DNA of 64,000 nucleotides from Verrucomicrobiota bacterium (GTDB lineage Bacteria; Verrucomicrobiota; Verrucomicrobiia; Limisphaerales; PALSA-1396), in the NCBI GenBank assembly GCA_016200005.1, contig JACQFP010000006.1:152929-216928 (forward strand), given 5' to 3'. Each line of letters starts with the position of its first letter. Position 1 is the stretch's first letter. The notes under the pieces were generated by a model. That model was not told where the DNA came from, searched no databases, and worked only from the letters and a program-made list of their open reading frames with translations. The position numbers and the translations under genes were made by a program. This document shows positions 16,398 to 24,929 of the stretch, in pieces.

Positions 16398-17021
16398 ATG
16401 AAACGCATTTTACCAGCAAGACCCCACTGGCAATCCGATTCCAGGAAGCCGGGGAGAATCGATCCGAAATGGGGGTGGCATTATCGCGTCCTGCTGACGT
16501 TGCGCGAGCGATTGCTGCGGGAGCGTGGAGAAAAGTTGGATGACGCGTCGCAGCCGCTCGAACCGCACAGCATGGACATGGCCGACAGCGCCACGGATGA
16601 ATTTGATCACAACATGGCGCTGAGCGAGCTGTCTGCCGAGCAGGACGCGCTCTTCGAAATTGAAGAAGCGCTCAAGCGCATCCTCAATGGCAGCTACGGC
16701 GTCTGCGAGGAAACCGGGAAGCCGATTTCGCCCGCGCGCCTGCGGGCGGTTCCGTGGGCTCGTTTCTCGAAAGGGGTAGAGAATCGGCTCGAGGCGCAGG
16801 GTGCCGTCAGTCGCGCTCAACTCGGGCAGGTCGCCTCGGTTCGTGGTCCCCAGAACCGGAGTCTGGAGGAAGCCGAAACGCCGGAGGAAGAAACGCAGGA
16901 ACCCGCGCCGAAGGACGAAGCTCTTTTGCATGTCTATTCGCCACCGGGCAAGCATCTCCAAACCAGGAAAACCTCAGCCAAAAGACAGAAACGCGCTCGA
17001 GTCACAGGAGGTATCGAATGA
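16398..17021 (+). CDS. TraR/DksA-like protein with degenerate zinc finger
   Basis: A 207-residue protein. Residues about 30-100 form the DksA coiled coil ('LRERLLRERGEKLDD', 'LSELSAEQDALFEIEEALKRI'), followed by 'GSYGVCEETGKPISPARLRA' and 'VPWARFSKGVE'. Canonical DksA has four zinc Cys; only the first is kept here. The C-terminal 80 residues are Glu- and Lys-rich and unlike DksA. DksA proteins bind the RNA polymerase secondary channel and act with ppGpp. Its TGA overlaps the next ATG, so the two genes are coupled. Confidence 0.85.
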   Translation: MKRILPARPHWQSDSRKPGRIDPKWGWHYRVLLTLRERLLRERGEKLDDASQPLEPHSMDMADSATDEFDHNMALSELSAEQDALFEIEEALKRILNGSYGVCEETGKPISPARLRAVPWARFSKGVENRLEAQGAVSRAQLGQVASVRGPQNRSLEEAETPEEETQEPAPKDEALLHVYSPPGKHLQTRKTSAKRQKRARVTGGIE

Positions 17022-17236
17022 GAAAAATATATTATGTTGATGAAGCGATGTGTGGCGGCGAGGAGTTGCCGGCCGACTTCGATCTCGAAGAGTTCTGTGA
17101 GGTCCTTCAGGGGAAGGTGCCCGAAGTGGAGATTGTCCCAGTAACGGACCTGAAAGACTCGGCGGTCAACCGTGACCCGTCTTTGGTGACTGAGTCAGTG
17201 TTGAATGAAGCGCTCGGAGAGTATTGTCATCGTTAG
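17018..17236 (+). CDS. Small acidic protein, unknown function
   Basis: A 72-residue protein 'MRKIYYVDEAMCGGEELPAD' with an acidic middle ('DFDLEEFCEVLQGKVPEVEI') and two or three Cys. The ribosome binding site 'AGGAGGT' (17006-17012) is the strongest in this area and supports the ATG at 17018. The start overlaps the stop of the DksA-like gene. I do not recognise the family. Confidence 0.7.
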   Translation: MRKIYYVDEAMCGGEELPADFDLEEFCEVLQGKVPEVEIVPVTDLKDSAVNRDPSLVTESVLNEALGEYCHR

Positions 17237-17262
17237 CCTCACGAATCAATCCATTCTGTGTT

Positions 17263-17694
17263 ATGAACTGTCCCAAATGCATTTCGCCGATGGTCAAAGT
17301 CACCTTCGCCGGTGTGGAGGTGGATCGTTGCACCAGCTGCCAGGGCATTTTCTTCGACGAGTTGGAGAAAGACCAGTTGCTGAAGATGAAAGGCGCCGAT
17401 GCGGTTGACATCGGTGAGGCGAAGGTGGGTAAGGAATTCAACAGAGTGGACCGCATCAACTGCCCGCGTTGCGGCAGTCGGATGCTTCGCATGGTGGACC
17501 TCGACCAGCCGCACATCTGGTTCGAGAACTGCACCGTCTGCGGCGGCTCCTTCTTTGACGCCGGCGAGTTCCGGGATTTGAAGCACGACACTCTCGCGGA
17601 CTTCTTTAAGGACTTGGTGGTCAAGGAGCGGAAGCAGCCTCGGCCCGAAAAGTTCGGAGTCCCATCCGGCATCAGAAAGAGGAAAGAAGAATGA
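17263..17694 (+). CDS. TFIIB-type zinc-ribbon protein, two ribbons
   Basis: A 143-residue protein with two zf-TFIIB modules: 'MNCPKCISPMVKVTFAGVEV' plus 'DRCTSCQGIFFDELE' (residues 1-35), and 'INCPRCGSRMLRMVD' plus 'ENCTVCGGSFFDAGEF' (about 63-105). Each has two CxxC pairs. The C-terminus is basic. The frame extends upstream, but ATG 17263 gives the usual family N-terminus. It overlaps the hydrolase gene by ATGA. Function unknown. Confidence 0.88.
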   Translation: MNCPKCISPMVKVTFAGVEVDRCTSCQGIFFDELEKDQLLKMKGADAVDIGEAKVGKEFNRVDRINCPRCGSRMLRMVDLDQPHIWFENCTVCGGSFFDAGEFRDLKHDTLADFFKDLVVKERKQPRPEKFGVPSGIRKRKEE

Positions 17695-18389
17695 AGAGCA
17701 CCATGAAAGCGGGGGAGAAGTTGGCGGTGACGCGGAATGTCCTCATTCCCGCAGAGCAGGCGCATCTGGAAGGTGAATTGAAGATTCCAGCCGGTTCGGC
17801 AGGAGTGGTGCTCTTCGCGCACGGCAGCGGGAGCAGCCGGCACAGCCCGCGCAATCAGTTCGTGGCCCGGGTCATCCGTGAGTCGGGCAACGGCACGTTG
17901 CTCTTCGACCTGCTGACGCGCGAGGAAGAGCTCGAAGACAACATCACGGCCCAGCTTCGGTTTGACATCGGTCTGTTGGCGAGGCGGCTCGTTGAGGCGA
18001 CCCGCTGGCTGGCGACCCAACCTGAAACACAGCAACACGGGATCGGCTATTTTGGTTCCAGCACGGGCGGCGGCGCCGCCCTGGTGGCAGCGGCAGAACT
18101 GGGCAAACAGATCAACGCAGTTGTGTCGCGCGGTGGACGTCCGGATCTCGCTGGCAACGCCTTGCCACGTGTCCAGTCACCCACATTGCTGATCGTCGGG
18201 GAATACGACGAGGTTGTGATTCGCCTCAACGAGGAAGCGCTCGCCGAGCTCCGATGTGAAAAGGAATTGAAGATTGTCCCGCGCGCCACGCATCTCTTTG
18301 AAGAACCGGGCGCGTTGGAAGAAGTGGCGCGGCTCGCGGCGGACTGGTTTCAACGTCACTTGCGCTGCCGCATAGAAGCCAAACCATGA
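17691..18389 (+). CDS. Alpha/beta hydrolase, dienelactone-hydrolase-like
   Basis: A 232-residue cytosolic alpha/beta hydrolase. 'GVVLFAHGSGSSRHSPRN' forms the oxyanion strand region. The nucleophile elbow is 'GYFGSSTGGGAA' (Ser around residue 126), the acid is in 'VGEYDEVV' and the His in 'RATHLFEE'. Very similar proteins are commonly fused or adjacent to phosphoribosyltransferase domains; here Prs and a phosphoribosyltransferase follow on the same strand, which supports a shared operon. Substrate unknown. Confidence 0.88.
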   Translation: MKSTMKAGEKLAVTRNVLIPAEQAHLEGELKIPAGSAGVVLFAHGSGSSRHSPRNQFVARVIRESGNGTLLFDLLTREEELEDNITAQLRFDIGLLARRLVEATRWLATQPETQQHGIGYFGSSTGGGAALVAAAELGKQINAVVSRGGRPDLAGNALPRVQSPTLLIVGEYDEVVIRLNEEALAELRCEKELKIVPRATHLFEEPGALEEVARLAADWFQRHLRCRIEAKP

Positions 18390-18405
18390 ATCGCGAAGGC
18401 AGCTT

Positions 18406-19347
18406 ATGCGAACGTCGAATTATTTGGTGTTCTCAGGCAGCGCCAATCCGGACCTGACCGCCGCGGTTGCGCGCGTTCTGGACCATCGCGTCAGTTCGAG
18501 CGCGGTTGAACGGTTTCCTGACAGTGAACTGTCTCTTCATCTCGACGAACCGGTTCGTGGGCACCAAGTCTTTATTGTTCAGTCCACCTCGCCGCCTGTG
18601 ACCGAAAACGTGTTCCAACTTCTAGCGTTTGTGGACGCCTGCCGACGGGCTGCCGCCGGTCGAGTCACCGCGATTGTGCCTTATTTCGGTTATGCACGGT
18701 CGGACAAACGCCATGCGCGCCGTGAGCCTATAATGGCGGGCATGGTCGCCGGCCTGCTTCAGTCTGTCGGCCTCAATCATCTGGTCACCCTTGACCTGCA
18801 TACGGCACAAATCGAAGGATTCTTTCACCTGCCGGTGGACCATCTCACCGCGGTGCCGACGCTTTGCGATGAACTGAAGCACCGGTTGCCGCCCGAGACT
18901 GTCGTGGTCTCGCCTGACGAAGGCCGGGTCCACATGGCTGGTCAATACGCGCAATTGCTTGGGCTTTCCACGGCAGTGTTGCACAAGCACCGTGAAAGCG
19001 GCGCGGAGACGCGAGTTGTCCGGGTGGTTGGCGAGGTGCGTAATCGACCTTGCCTGGTCATTGACGACATGATTTCGACCGGCGGCACGATCGCCCGGGC
19101 AATTGAGGCCTTGCTCAAGGCGGGGGCTCGACCGGAAATCAGGGTTGCTGCCACGCACGGTGTGTTGGTGGAAGGCGCTCGCGCACAACTTAGCCACCCC
19201 GCGCTGCGCGAAATTCTTGTTACGGACACGGTGCCACTACATGAAGCGAACTGGCCCGTGCTTCGCGTCGTGAGCGTTGCTCCGCTGTTGGCGGCCGCGA
19301 TTGGCCGCCTCGCAAACCGGGAATCCATCAGCGATTTATTCAAGTGA
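18406..19347 (+). CDS. prs: Ribose-phosphate pyrophosphokinase (PRPP synthetase)
   Basis: A 313-residue class I PRPP synthetase-like protein: 'FPDSELSLHLDEPVRGHQVFIVQST', 'VTAIVPYFGYARSDKRHARREPI' (catalytic flexible-loop region), 'HLVTLDLHTAQIEGFF', 'VVVSPDEGRVHMAGQYA' and the PRPP loop 'VIDDMISTGGTIARA'. It makes PRPP from ribose 5-phosphate and ATP. Several positions depart from the classical housekeeping enzyme ('PDEGRV' instead of 'PDxGGV'), so it may be a secondary paralogue. A phosphoribosyltransferase follows 62 bp downstream. Confidence 0.9.
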   Translation: MRTSNYLVFSGSANPDLTAAVARVLDHRVSSSAVERFPDSELSLHLDEPVRGHQVFIVQSTSPPVTENVFQLLAFVDACRRAAAGRVTAIVPYFGYARSDKRHARREPIMAGMVAGLLQSVGLNHLVTLDLHTAQIEGFFHLPVDHLTAVPTLCDELKHRLPPETVVVSPDEGRVHMAGQYAQLLGLSTAVLHKHRESGAETRVVRVVGEVRNRPCLVIDDMISTGGTIARAIEALLKAGARPEIRVAATHGVLVEGARAQLSHPALREILVTDTVPLHEANWPVLRVVSVAPLLAAAIGRLANRESISDLFK

Positions 19348-19409
19348 CGTGGAGTTCATTCAGGCCGGAGCGCAGTTCTGGCGCGGCTCAACTCAAAATC
19401 AGGTGAAAT

Positions 19410-20108
19410 ATGAAAAATCAATTTCGAGATCGCGTGGAAGGCGGACAATTGCTGGCTGCTCAACTCGCCAAATACGCCAACCGCAAGGATGTGATCGTGC
19501 TTGGTTTGCCACGAGGGGGCGTGCCGGTGGCGTTTGAAGTGGCGAGAGAACTCAACGCGCCGCTCGACGTCTTCGTGGTGCGCAAGCTCGGTGTGCCGGG
19601 CCATCGGGAGCTGGCGATGGGCGCCATCGCCACCGGCGGCGTGCGCGTGCTCAACGAGAGAGTCGTCCAGGAACTTGGCATCTCCAAGGAGACGATCGAT
19701 GCGGTCGCCGCCGAAGAGCACGAAGAGTTGAAACGGCGCGAAGTGGCCTATCGCGGTCATGGCGCCTCGCCGGTAATTCGTGGAAAAACAGTCATCCTGG
19801 TGGACGACGGCATTGCCACTGGCTCGACGATTCGCGCCGCCGTCCTGGCGCTACGCAAGCAACACCCGGCGCGCCTGATCGTCGCAGTTCCGACGGCGGC
19901 CGCTTCGTCGTGCCATGAACTCAGGCGTCAAGTGGATGAGATGCTGGCGCTCATGGCGCCGGAAGAATTCTACGCGGTCGGTCAGTGGTACGAAGACTTT
20001 TCGCAGACCACCGATGCGGAAGTGACGCGACTGTTGGAACTGGCTCGAGATCGTCCGGTCTCCGCCGCAACCTCGGCACCCAGCTCGCAAGAGGCGGGGT
20101 CTTGCTGA
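19410..20108 (+). CDS. Phosphoribosyltransferase family protein
   Basis: A 232-residue type I phosphoribosyltransferase-fold protein: 'VIVLGLPRGGVPVAFEVAREL' (residues 30-50), 'DVFVVRKLGVPGHRELAMGAIA' and the PRPP-binding motif 'VILVDDGIATGSTIRAAV'. This subfamily ('LPRGGVPV', 'EELAMGAIA') is widespread beside hydrolases and has no firm substrate. The Ser/Ala-rich C-terminal tail is probably disordered and its last codons overlap a possible upstream start of the next gene. Confidence 0.9.
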   Translation: MKNQFRDRVEGGQLLAAQLAKYANRKDVIVLGLPRGGVPVAFEVARELNAPLDVFVVRKLGVPGHRELAMGAIATGGVRVLNERVVQELGISKETIDAVAAEEHEELKRREVAYRGHGASPVIRGKTVILVDDGIATGSTIRAAVLALRKQHPARLIVAVPTAAASSCHELRRQVDEMLALMAPEEFYAVGQWYEDFSQTTDAEVTRLLELARDRPVSAATSAPSSQEAGSC

Positions 20109-20125
20109 TCGAAGCACTTAATGCA

Positions 20126-21142
20126 ATGCCTGCTTGGCTACTCATGTTAACGGTCGCGTTGTTTGGCTTGGTGTTGTTCTGGGCCGGAGGCGGAATGTTC
20201 AAACGTTGGCGACGGATGCGCGAACTGTCGGCGCGGGTGGTCCGCGAGGACGCGCTCAAGCATATTTACAAAGCTCAGGTCAATGGCCGGCGTCCGACAC
20301 TGCAAGGCGTCGCGGGGGGGCTGGGCATTCATCCCGACCGCGCTGCCGATCTATTGACGAACATGGAGATGCGCGGGCTGGTGACGTTCGCATCCGGCGA
20401 GCTGAAGTTGACTCCGGCCGGACGCCAAGCTGCCTTGCACGTCATCCGTGCGCACCGCCTTTGGGAAAGCTACCTGGCGGAGCAAACCGGGGTGGCGGAA
20501 CGCGAGTGGCACGGACAGGCCGATGAACGGGAACATCACCTTGGCCCTGAACAGGTGAATGAACTCTCCGCGCAGCTCGGCCATCCGACGCACGACCCGC
20601 ACGGCGATGCAATTCCCGCCGCGGGAAGTTCGCTCGCAGCCGACGCCGGTCAGTCGCTGAACACCGTGGCACCAGGTGAAACCGCGCGCATTACTCATGT
20701 CGAGGACGAGCCCGCAATCATTTACGCGCAAATCGCGGCTGAAGGTCTCCGCCCGGGGATGAAAGTGCGCGTGCTGGAGAAAAGCCCGCAATTCGTCCGC
20801 TTCTGGGCCGACGGCGACGAGCATGTGCTTGCGCCCATTCTCGCCAACAACATCGAGGCGGTCCCAATCCCCTCCTTTGAAATCGAAGAGGAGCCGGAGC
20901 TGCTCTCGAATCTGAAGCCGGGCGAGAAAGCACGGGTGCTGGAGCTTTCGCGCGCCTGCCGCGGCGCGGAACGGCGGCATCTGATGGATCTCGGATTCGT
21001 GCCCGGCACCGAAGTCGAAGTGGAAATGATGAGCCCGACCGGCGACCCGACAGCCTACCGTGTGCGAGGCACGTTCATCGCATTGCGCCGCGAGCAAGCG
21101 GTGCTGATTCGCGTGAAAGCTCTCACGCCTTCGCCCGCATGA
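20126..21142 (+). CDS. Membrane-anchored DtxR-type regulator fused to two FeoA domains
   Basis: A 338-residue multi-domain protein. Residues 4-24 are a transmembrane helix, then a basic 'KRWRRMRE'. Residues 38-105 resemble the winged helix of DtxR/MntR ('LQGVAGGLGIHPDRAADLLTNM'). Residues 106-140 carry the DtxR metal ligands His110, Glu114, His129, Asp133, Glu136 and His137, with exactly the spacing of DtxR His79/Glu83/His98/102/Glu105/His106. Two FeoA/SH3 domains follow (about 178-248 and 260-332). It directly precedes feoB, so it probably senses Fe2+ and couples to FeoB. A TTG at 20102 after 'GAGGCGGGGT' is an alternative start. Confidence 0.85.
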   Translation: MPAWLLMLTVALFGLVLFWAGGGMFKRWRRMRELSARVVREDALKHIYKAQVNGRRPTLQGVAGGLGIHPDRAADLLTNMEMRGLVTFASGELKLTPAGRQAALHVIRAHRLWESYLAEQTGVAEREWHGQADEREHHLGPEQVNELSAQLGHPTHDPHGDAIPAAGSSLAADAGQSLNTVAPGETARITHVEDEPAIIYAQIAAEGLRPGMKVRVLEKSPQFVRFWADGDEHVLAPILANNIEAVPIPSFEIEEEPELLSNLKPGEKARVLELSRACRGAERRHLMDLGFVPGTEVEVEMMSPTGDPTAYRVRGTFIALRREQAVLIRVKALTPSPA

Positions 21143-21981
21143 ATTCTGAAGCTCACAAACCCGATCAGCAGCGCACCGCATGCGAATCGTGCGACGCTTA
21201 CCGCGCTGCTCACTTGAGGAAGCTGGGTGTGAACATGGAGAATTGGGACTACGTAGTGGCCTTGCCCGGTAACCCGAACACAGGGAAGAGCACTGTGTTC
21301 AACGCACTCACCGGGCTACATCAGCACACTGGCAACTGGCCCGGCAAGACCGTCAGCCGCGCCGAAGGCGGCTTCGAGTTCAACGGCAAGCGCTACAAGC
21401 TAATCGACTTGCCCGGAACGTATTCCCTCCTCGCCACCAGTCCCGACGAGGAGGTCACGCGGGACTTCATTCTGTTCGGGCAGCCTGACGTCACTGTGGT
21501 GGTGGTGGATGCGACGCGCGTGGAGCGGAACTTGAATCTCGTCCTCCAGGTCCTCGAGATCACCGACCGCGTCGTGGTGTGCCTGAACCTGATGGATGAA
21601 GCGCGGCGTCACGGCCTGCAGGTGGATGATCGCCAACTGGCCCGAGATCTTGGCGTGCCAGTCGTGACCACGGTGGCGCGTCATGGAGAAGGCTTGCCCG
21701 AGTTGCTTCAGGCCATCAGCGATGTGGCCAGCGGCAAGACCATCTGCCGACCGCACCGGTTGCAGACCGAAACACCCGCGCTCCGGCAGGCTCTCGTCAC
21801 GTTGACTGCAACGATCAATGCTGCCCTCCCCGGCCTGGCCAACGCGCGCTGGATCGCATTGCGATTGCTTGGCGGCGACGAGCGCATCATCGACGCGCTG
21901 CGCAGAGGGGAGCTTGCCGCGTTAAGCCGGGGTGCGCAACCGGAAGCGGATGGGCTGGGAACAAGGCTCGTTGAGGCATGA
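21139..21981 (+). CDS. feoB: FeoB GTPase subunit (N-terminal half of ferrous iron transporter)
   Basis: A 280-residue soluble G protein: G1 'GNPNTGKST' (about residues 43-51), G2 region 'HTGNWPGKTVSRAEG', G3 'LIDLPGTYSLL', G4 'LNLMDEA'. The Cys-containing leader 'TACESCDAYRA' may bind metal. In most bacteria this domain and the permease are one FeoB chain; here it ends with TGA at 21979 and the permease starts 13 bp later in the same frame. The start overlaps the stop of the FeoA-regulator gene (ATGA). GTP binding gates Fe2+ import through the partner. Confidence 0.93.
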   Translation: MNSEAHKPDQQRTACESCDAYRAAHLRKLGVNMENWDYVVALPGNPNTGKSTVFNALTGLHQHTGNWPGKTVSRAEGGFEFNGKRYKLIDLPGTYSLLATSPDEEVTRDFILFGQPDVTVVVVDATRVERNLNLVLQVLEITDRVVVCLNLMDEARRHGLQVDDRQLARDLGVPVVTTVARHGEGLPELLQAISDVASGKTICRPHRLQTETPALRQALVTLTATINAALPGLANARWIALRLLGGDERIIDALRRGELAALSRGAQPEADGLGTRLVEA

Positions 21982-21993
21982 CGGGAGCGAACC

Positions 21994-23433
21994 ATGAACG
22001 CCTCATCTCACATGCCAACCACGGAGGAAATCCTGGCGCTCGCGCAGTCGCTTCGGCGGGAGTTCGGAGCCGATTTTCACGAACGCGTAGTCCAGGCCAT
22101 CTACGCCGATGCCGCCCGCATCGCCGGTCGCGCCATCACCGACGCGGGCCAGAAGCCACGCTTCAACTGGTACCGGGCCATCGATCGCCTCGTAACCAGC
22201 CGGGTCTTCGGTTTCCCGGTGATGATGTTGCTCTTCGCGCTGGTGTTTTGGATCACCATCAGCGGCGCCAACATTCCGTCCCGTTGGATTTCCGCGTTGC
22301 TCATCGACACGATCTATCCGGCGCTGCGCGACGGCGCGGCCAGTCTGGGTCTGCCATGGTGGCTGCGCGGCGTGGTTATCGACGGGATGTATCTGGCCAC
22401 GGCCTGGGTGGTGAGCGTGATGTTGCCGCCGATGGCAATCTTCTTTCCTTTGTTCACCTTACTGGAGGATTTCGGCTATCTGCCCCGCGTTGCGTTCAAT
22501 CTGGATAATCTTTTCAAGAAGGCCGGCGCGCACGGCAAGCAATCATTGAGCATGATGATGGGCTACGGGTGCAACGCGGCGGGCGTGATTGCCACTAGCA
22601 TCATCGACAGCCCGCGCGAGCGGCTCATTGCGATCCTCACGAACAACTTCGCGCTCTGCAACGGGCGCTGGCCTACACAGATATTGATTGCGACCCTGTT
22701 CATTGGCTCGCTGGTGCCGGCGCATTGGGCCGGCATGATCTCAGCCAGCGCTGTGATGTCCGTCACGCTGCTCGGAATCCTGCTCACCTTCGTGGTGTCG
22801 TGGGCCTTGTCCCGGACAATCCTGAAAGGCCAGGTCTCCACCTTCAGCCTGGAACTGCCGCCCTACCGGCCGCCACGAGTCTGGCAGACGCTCTACACTT
22901 CGCTGATCGACCGCACGATCTTTGTGTTGTGGCGGGCAGTCGTCTTCGCGTTGCCCGCGGGCGCGGTCATCTGGCTCAGCGCGAATGTTCAAATCAGCGG
23001 CGCGAGCATCGCTGAGCATCTGGTTCACTTCCTGAACCCGCCAGGACTTTTGATCGGGCTGAACGGCGTCATCTTGCTGGCTTACATCGTGGCGATTCCA
23101 GCCAACGAGATCGTAATTCCCACGGTCCTGATGTTGACCGTGCTGATGACCGGCAGGAGCGATGTTGGCCAGGGCGCTGGGGTGATGTTTGAACTGCAAT
23201 CGCACGGCGCGCTGCTTTCCCTGCTGCACGGCGGCGGGTGGACCTTGCTGACCGCTGTAAATCTGATGCTCTTCAGCCTGATTCACAACCCTTGCAGCAC
23301 GACCATCTACACCATCTATAAGGAGACTGGCAGCGCCCGCTGGACAGTCTTGGCCGCGCTGTTGCCTTTGGCGCTCGGATTCCTGGCAACGTTCGCCGTG
23401 GCGCAGGTGTGGCGGCTATGGAGCACAACATGA
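21994..23433 (+). CDS. feoB: FeoB permease subunit (C-terminal half of ferrous iron transporter)
   Basis: A 479-residue polytopic membrane protein with about eight helices. It contains the FeoB Gate regions: '[25 protein letters not shown]' and '[39 protein letters not shown]', including the conserved core Cys, and near the end '[32 protein letters not shown]'. The N-terminal 60 residues resemble the helical linker between G domain and permease. 'GGGAG' at 21983-21987 is a good ribosome binding site for the ATG at 21994. The archease copy starts 4 bp after its stop. Confidence 0.93.
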   Translation: MNASSHMPTTEEILALAQSLRREFGADFHERVVQAIYADAARIAGRAITDAGQKPRFNWYRAIDRLVTSRVFGFPVMMLLFALVFWITISGANIPSRWISALLIDTIYPALRDGAASLGLPWWLRGVVIDGMYLATAWVVSVMLPPMAIFFPLFTLLEDFGYLPRVAFNLDNLFKKAGAHGKQSLSMMMGYGCNAAGVIATSIIDSPRERLIAILTNNFALCNGRWPTQILIATLFIGSLVPAHWAGMISASAVMSVTLLGILLTFVVSWALSRTILKGQVSTFSLELPPYRPPRVWQTLYTSLIDRTIFVLWRAVVFALPAGAVIWLSANVQISGASIAEHLVHFLNPPGLLIGLNGVILLAYIVAIPANEIVIPTVLMLTVLMTGRSDVGQGAGVMFELQSHGALLSLLHGGGWTLLTAVNLMLFSLIHNPCSTTIYTIYKETGSARWTVLAALLPLALGFLATFAVAQVWRLWSTT

Positions 23434-23437
23434 CCTG

Positions 23438-23836
23438 ATGAAACTGGACGCAAACAAAACCGAGAGCCGCTGGGAACACTTCCATCACGGGGCTGACATC
23501 GGCGTGCGCGCTTTCGGGCCGACTAAGGCAGCAGCCTTTGTGCAGTCAGCGATGGCGTTAACGGCGGTGATTACCCAACCGAGCATGGTCCATCCGCGGG
23601 AGGTTGTAAACGTCGCTTTCACCGCCCCCGACGACGAACCGTTATTAGTGGATTGGTTGAACGCCCTGATTTTTGAAATGGCGATACGGAAAATGTTGTT
23701 TGGCAGTTTTGAAGTGAGCTTGTCGGCTGGGCGGCTTGAGGCGAAAGTATGGGGCAAAACGGGAGATCTGCCGCGCCGATCTGCGCGCTGTCTCCCTTGT
23801 CGTTCCCATCCTGCTCCTGAAATTTCAACTTCTTGA
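23438..23836 (+). pseudogene. Truncated archease copy
   Basis: The first of two archease paralogues. Residues 1-112 ('SRWEHFHHGADIGVRAFGP', 'PREVVNVAFTAPDDEPLLVD', 'MAIRKMLFGSFEVSLS') align throughout with the downstream copy at 24930. The sequences diverge abruptly after the shared 'CCGCGCC' at about 23775, and the frame ends in unrelated residues. The lost segment includes the C-terminal strand with the conserved terminal Asp that archeases use for metal binding. It may still be expressed, since it follows feoB by only 4 bp, but activity is doubtful. Confidence 0.75.
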
Positions 23837-23840
23837 TCCC

Positions 23841-24788
23841 ATGAAGACTCGATTTGCTTTCTCTCCTTCGCCAGTTCTTTTCGCCTTGTGTGTGCTGATG
23901 ATTCGCGCGTCCGCCCTCGCGGACACAACCAACTGCCTGACACCGCCTGCTGGTTTGGTCGGTTGGTGGACGGGTGACGGCAACGCGAACGACTTGAGCA
24001 CCTACAACCACGGGACGACCAATGGCGGGGTCACCTTCGTGCCGGGCAAAGTTAATCTCGCGTTCCATTTCGATGGAACGACCGGTTACGTACTCGTGCC
24101 GGACAGTCCCAATCTTGATTTACGCTCCGGCGCGACGTTGGGAGGTTGGATCAAGCTGAGTGAACTACCTTCCGAGGCCGGACACTTCATGCACGTTGTG
24201 GGGAAGTCGCAAAGCGGAAATGATCTCTATCTTCAGGTCGAAACAGACAATCGCGTTTGGTTCTACGTTGGTCCCGGAGTCGCCGTCGATTCAACGAGCG
24301 TGTTGCAAACCGGCGTGTGGTATTTGGTGACGGCGACCTATCATGCAGCCAATCGGTTGGAGTTGTACGTGAATGGCGTGCTCGAGGGAACCATTACGTT
24401 CCCGTTTGTGCGGTCCGTGAATCCCAATCCGCTGTCCATCGGCTGGAACACGATCTTCGGCGGACGATTTTTCTCCGGGAGCATCGACGAGGTGGAGGTT
24501 TATGAGCGCGCGCTTTCCGAAACGGAAATCCAGGCGATCTACAATGCCGGCAGCGCCGGCAAGTGCCGCCCGCCGACTTCGCCAGTGTCGATTTACAGGG
24601 CCGTGGTGATTGGCTGGGCCACCGAGACGAACCGGCAATATCAGTTACAATGGACGTCGCAGTTCATCACCAACGGCTGGATGAATTTCGGCGCGCCGAT
24701 TTCGGGCACCGGCTCGAACGTTTACTTCTTCGACTCTACGCGCGGCCGGGAGAAGTGTTTCTACCGAGTCTTAAACCTGTCTCAGTGA
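23841..24788 (+). CDS. Secreted LamG/concanavalin A-like domain protein
   Basis: A 315-residue protein with a signal peptide ('MKTRFAFSPSPVLFALCVLM' followed by 'IRASALA|DT'). Residues about 38-235 form a LamG/Laminin_G_3 domain: 'PPAGLVGWWTGDGNANDLS', 'AFHFDGTTGYVLVPDSPNLD', 'LTWGGWIKL'-type strands and 'GSIDEVEVYERALSETEIQAIYNAG'. A C-terminal beta domain ends 'KCFYRVLNLSQ', a tail style common in Verrucomicrobiota secreted proteins. It lies exactly between two archease copies, starting 5 bp after the truncated one, so it probably arrived by insertion or duplication. Confidence 0.85.
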   Translation: MKTRFAFSPSPVLFALCVLMIRASALADTTNCLTPPAGLVGWWTGDGNANDLSTYNHGTTNGGVTFVPGKVNLAFHFDGTTGYVLVPDSPNLDLRSGATLGGWIKLSELPSEAGHFMHVVGKSQSGNDLYLQVETDNRVWFYVGPGVAVDSTSVLQTGVWYLVTATYHAANRLELYVNGVLEGTITFPFVRSVNPNPLSIGWNTIFGGRFFSGSIDEVEVYERALSETEIQAIYNAGSAGKCRPPTSPVSIYRAVVIGWATETNRQYQLQWTSQFITNGWMNFGAPISGTGSNVYFFDSTRGREKCFYRVLNLSQ

Positions 24789-24929
24789 AACACTAGAATC
24801 TCAACACCAAACCAGAACGACAAACGTATTAACCAAAAATAAAACACTGCACTTCCATGAAAACCCCAATTGCCTCCGCTCGATTTCCCGTCGCGCAAAT
24901 GTGGCAGTTATTGCATGCGGTGTGAGTAC

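Noticed and set aside
21979..21981. Selenocysteine or programmed readthrough at the FeoB TGA
   Set aside because: No SECIS-like hairpin seen downstream and a ribosome binding site plus ATG follow immediately, so two genes are simpler.
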